Shown here: positions 49,725 through 49,909 of the stretch, in pieces
Numbering within the stretch: position 1 is the stretch's first letter
Layout: every line of letters begins with the position of its first letter
Origin: Micromonospora arborensis
Lineage (GTDB): Bacteria > Actinomycetota > Actinomycetes > Mycobacteriales > Micromonosporaceae
NCBI RefSeq assembly: GCF_003205615.1
Contig: NZ_PYBV01000048.1
Coordinates: forward strand, 1 to 49,909
Direction: 5' to 3'
DNA length: 49,909 nt
Position numbers and translations under genes: made by a program
Notes under the pieces: model-generated
What the model saw: the letters and a program-made list of their open reading frames with translations, nothing else
Told to the model about the DNA's origin: nothing
Databases searched by the model: none

Positions 49725-49909
49725 TCAGGCGGGTACGAACTGCCACTGTTGGTTGGTGCCGCCGGTGGCGGTCCACTGCACGACCTGTGCCCCGTCGCTG
49801 GTCGAGGCGGCGTAGACGTCGGCCGCGAGTCCGCTGGCCTGGCTGACGATGGTGTAGTAGCCGTTACCGGTGGGCCGCAGGTACCACGACTGGTTGGTGC
49901 CGCCGTTTG
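49725..49909 (-). CDS. Ricin-type beta-trefoil lectin domain protein, C-terminal fragment (5' end outside window)
   Basis: The last 60 residues of a ricin-lectin protein run in from the right edge and stop at 49725-49727. The QxW motifs NQSW and NQQW match those at the left edge, with 185 coding bases present at both ends. The first 20 bases read from each edge inward are identical (in inverted orientation), and the likeness continues for about 40 bases past both stop codons. The gene body lies outside the window. It is probably the lectin tail of another secreted glycosidase. Confidence 0.85.
   Translation of the reverse strand, partial: NGGTNQSWYLRPTGNGYYTIVSQASGLAADVYAASTSDGAQVVQWTATGGTNQQWQFVPA

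Noticed and set aside
1..49909. CRISPR array, tRNA, rRNA or prophage attachment site
   Set aside because: No regularly spaced repeats, cloverleaf or integrase gene was seen on either strand.

Overview
The window is high-GC actinobacterial DNA with many GTG/TTG starts, strong GGAGG-type ribosome sites and ATGA/GTGA gene overlaps. Gene content (aromatic-polyketide genes, Tat-exported glycosidases with ricin-type lectin tails) suggests Micromonosporaceae, perhaps Micromonospora; this is an inference, as there is no rRNA or tRNA gene to place it. Both ends are cut at the same point of two inverted copies of a ricin-lectin gene, so the window is probably one assembly contig bounded by a repeat.

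Layout. 1-2600: end of a ricin-lectin gene, an IS5-type transposase remnant, an MDR oxidoreductase and a divergent MmyB-like regulator. 2.9-10.3 kb: one rightward operon with a metal-dependent cyclase-family hydrolase, an adenylating enzyme, a carrier protein, divergent homologues of TrpD, TrpA, TrpF and TrpC, an ectoine-synthase-like cupin and a prolyl-carrier-type acyl dehydrogenase. 10.4-11.3 kb: a SARP activator. 12-20.4 kb: a type II aromatic polyketide set (SDR, aromatase/cyclase, C9-type ketoreductase, quinone-forming monooxygenase, KS-alpha, KS-beta, ACP, SnoaL-like cyclase, two NmrA-like reductases). 20.5-24 kb: TetR regulator, DrrA/DrrB-type exporter, SnoaL-like protein. 24.4-28.5 kb: SNF2 helicase and SWIM partner. 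28.7-38 kb: MDR reductase, third SnoaL-like and third NmrA-like proteins, second TetR, a beta-lactamase-fold enzyme with Cys in place of the nucleophilic Ser, a BBE-type flavin oxidase, methyltransferase, transglutaminase-like protein and a divergent UbiD-family protein. 38-43 kb: ordinary genes (hydrolase, VOC protein with divergent TetR and a 28-bp perfect palindrome, DUF1963, tandem GNAT) and an ISL3-type remnant. 43.3-49.9 kb: two GH95 glycosidases with ricin-type tails and the second truncated ricin-lectin gene.

How it works together. The co-occurrence of a type II PKS, a discrete adenylation enzyme with carrier protein, and a second-copy tryptophan-like set lacking TrpB/TrpE/TrpG matches the logic published for the pyrrolopyrrole amidine of kosinostatin/quinocycline, where a heterocycle is built from nicotinate and ribose by Trp-like chemistry in parallel with an aromatic polyketide. 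I infer that this is a pyrrolopyrrole- or related bicyclic-amidine-bearing aromatic polyketide cluster. Unlike the glycosylated kosinostatin, no glycosyltransferase or deoxysugar gene is visible, and the window contains several unusual enzymes (EctC-like cupin, Cys-nucleophile hydrolase, divergent UbiD, transglutaminase-like), so the product may be new.

Regulation. Four copies of a 16-bp motif (TAYSGTAYSKYRTACG) sit before both TetR genes, the exporter and the SNF2 helicase, which suggests one export/self-protection regulon that includes a DNA-remodelling enzyme. The SARP is the likely pathway activator.
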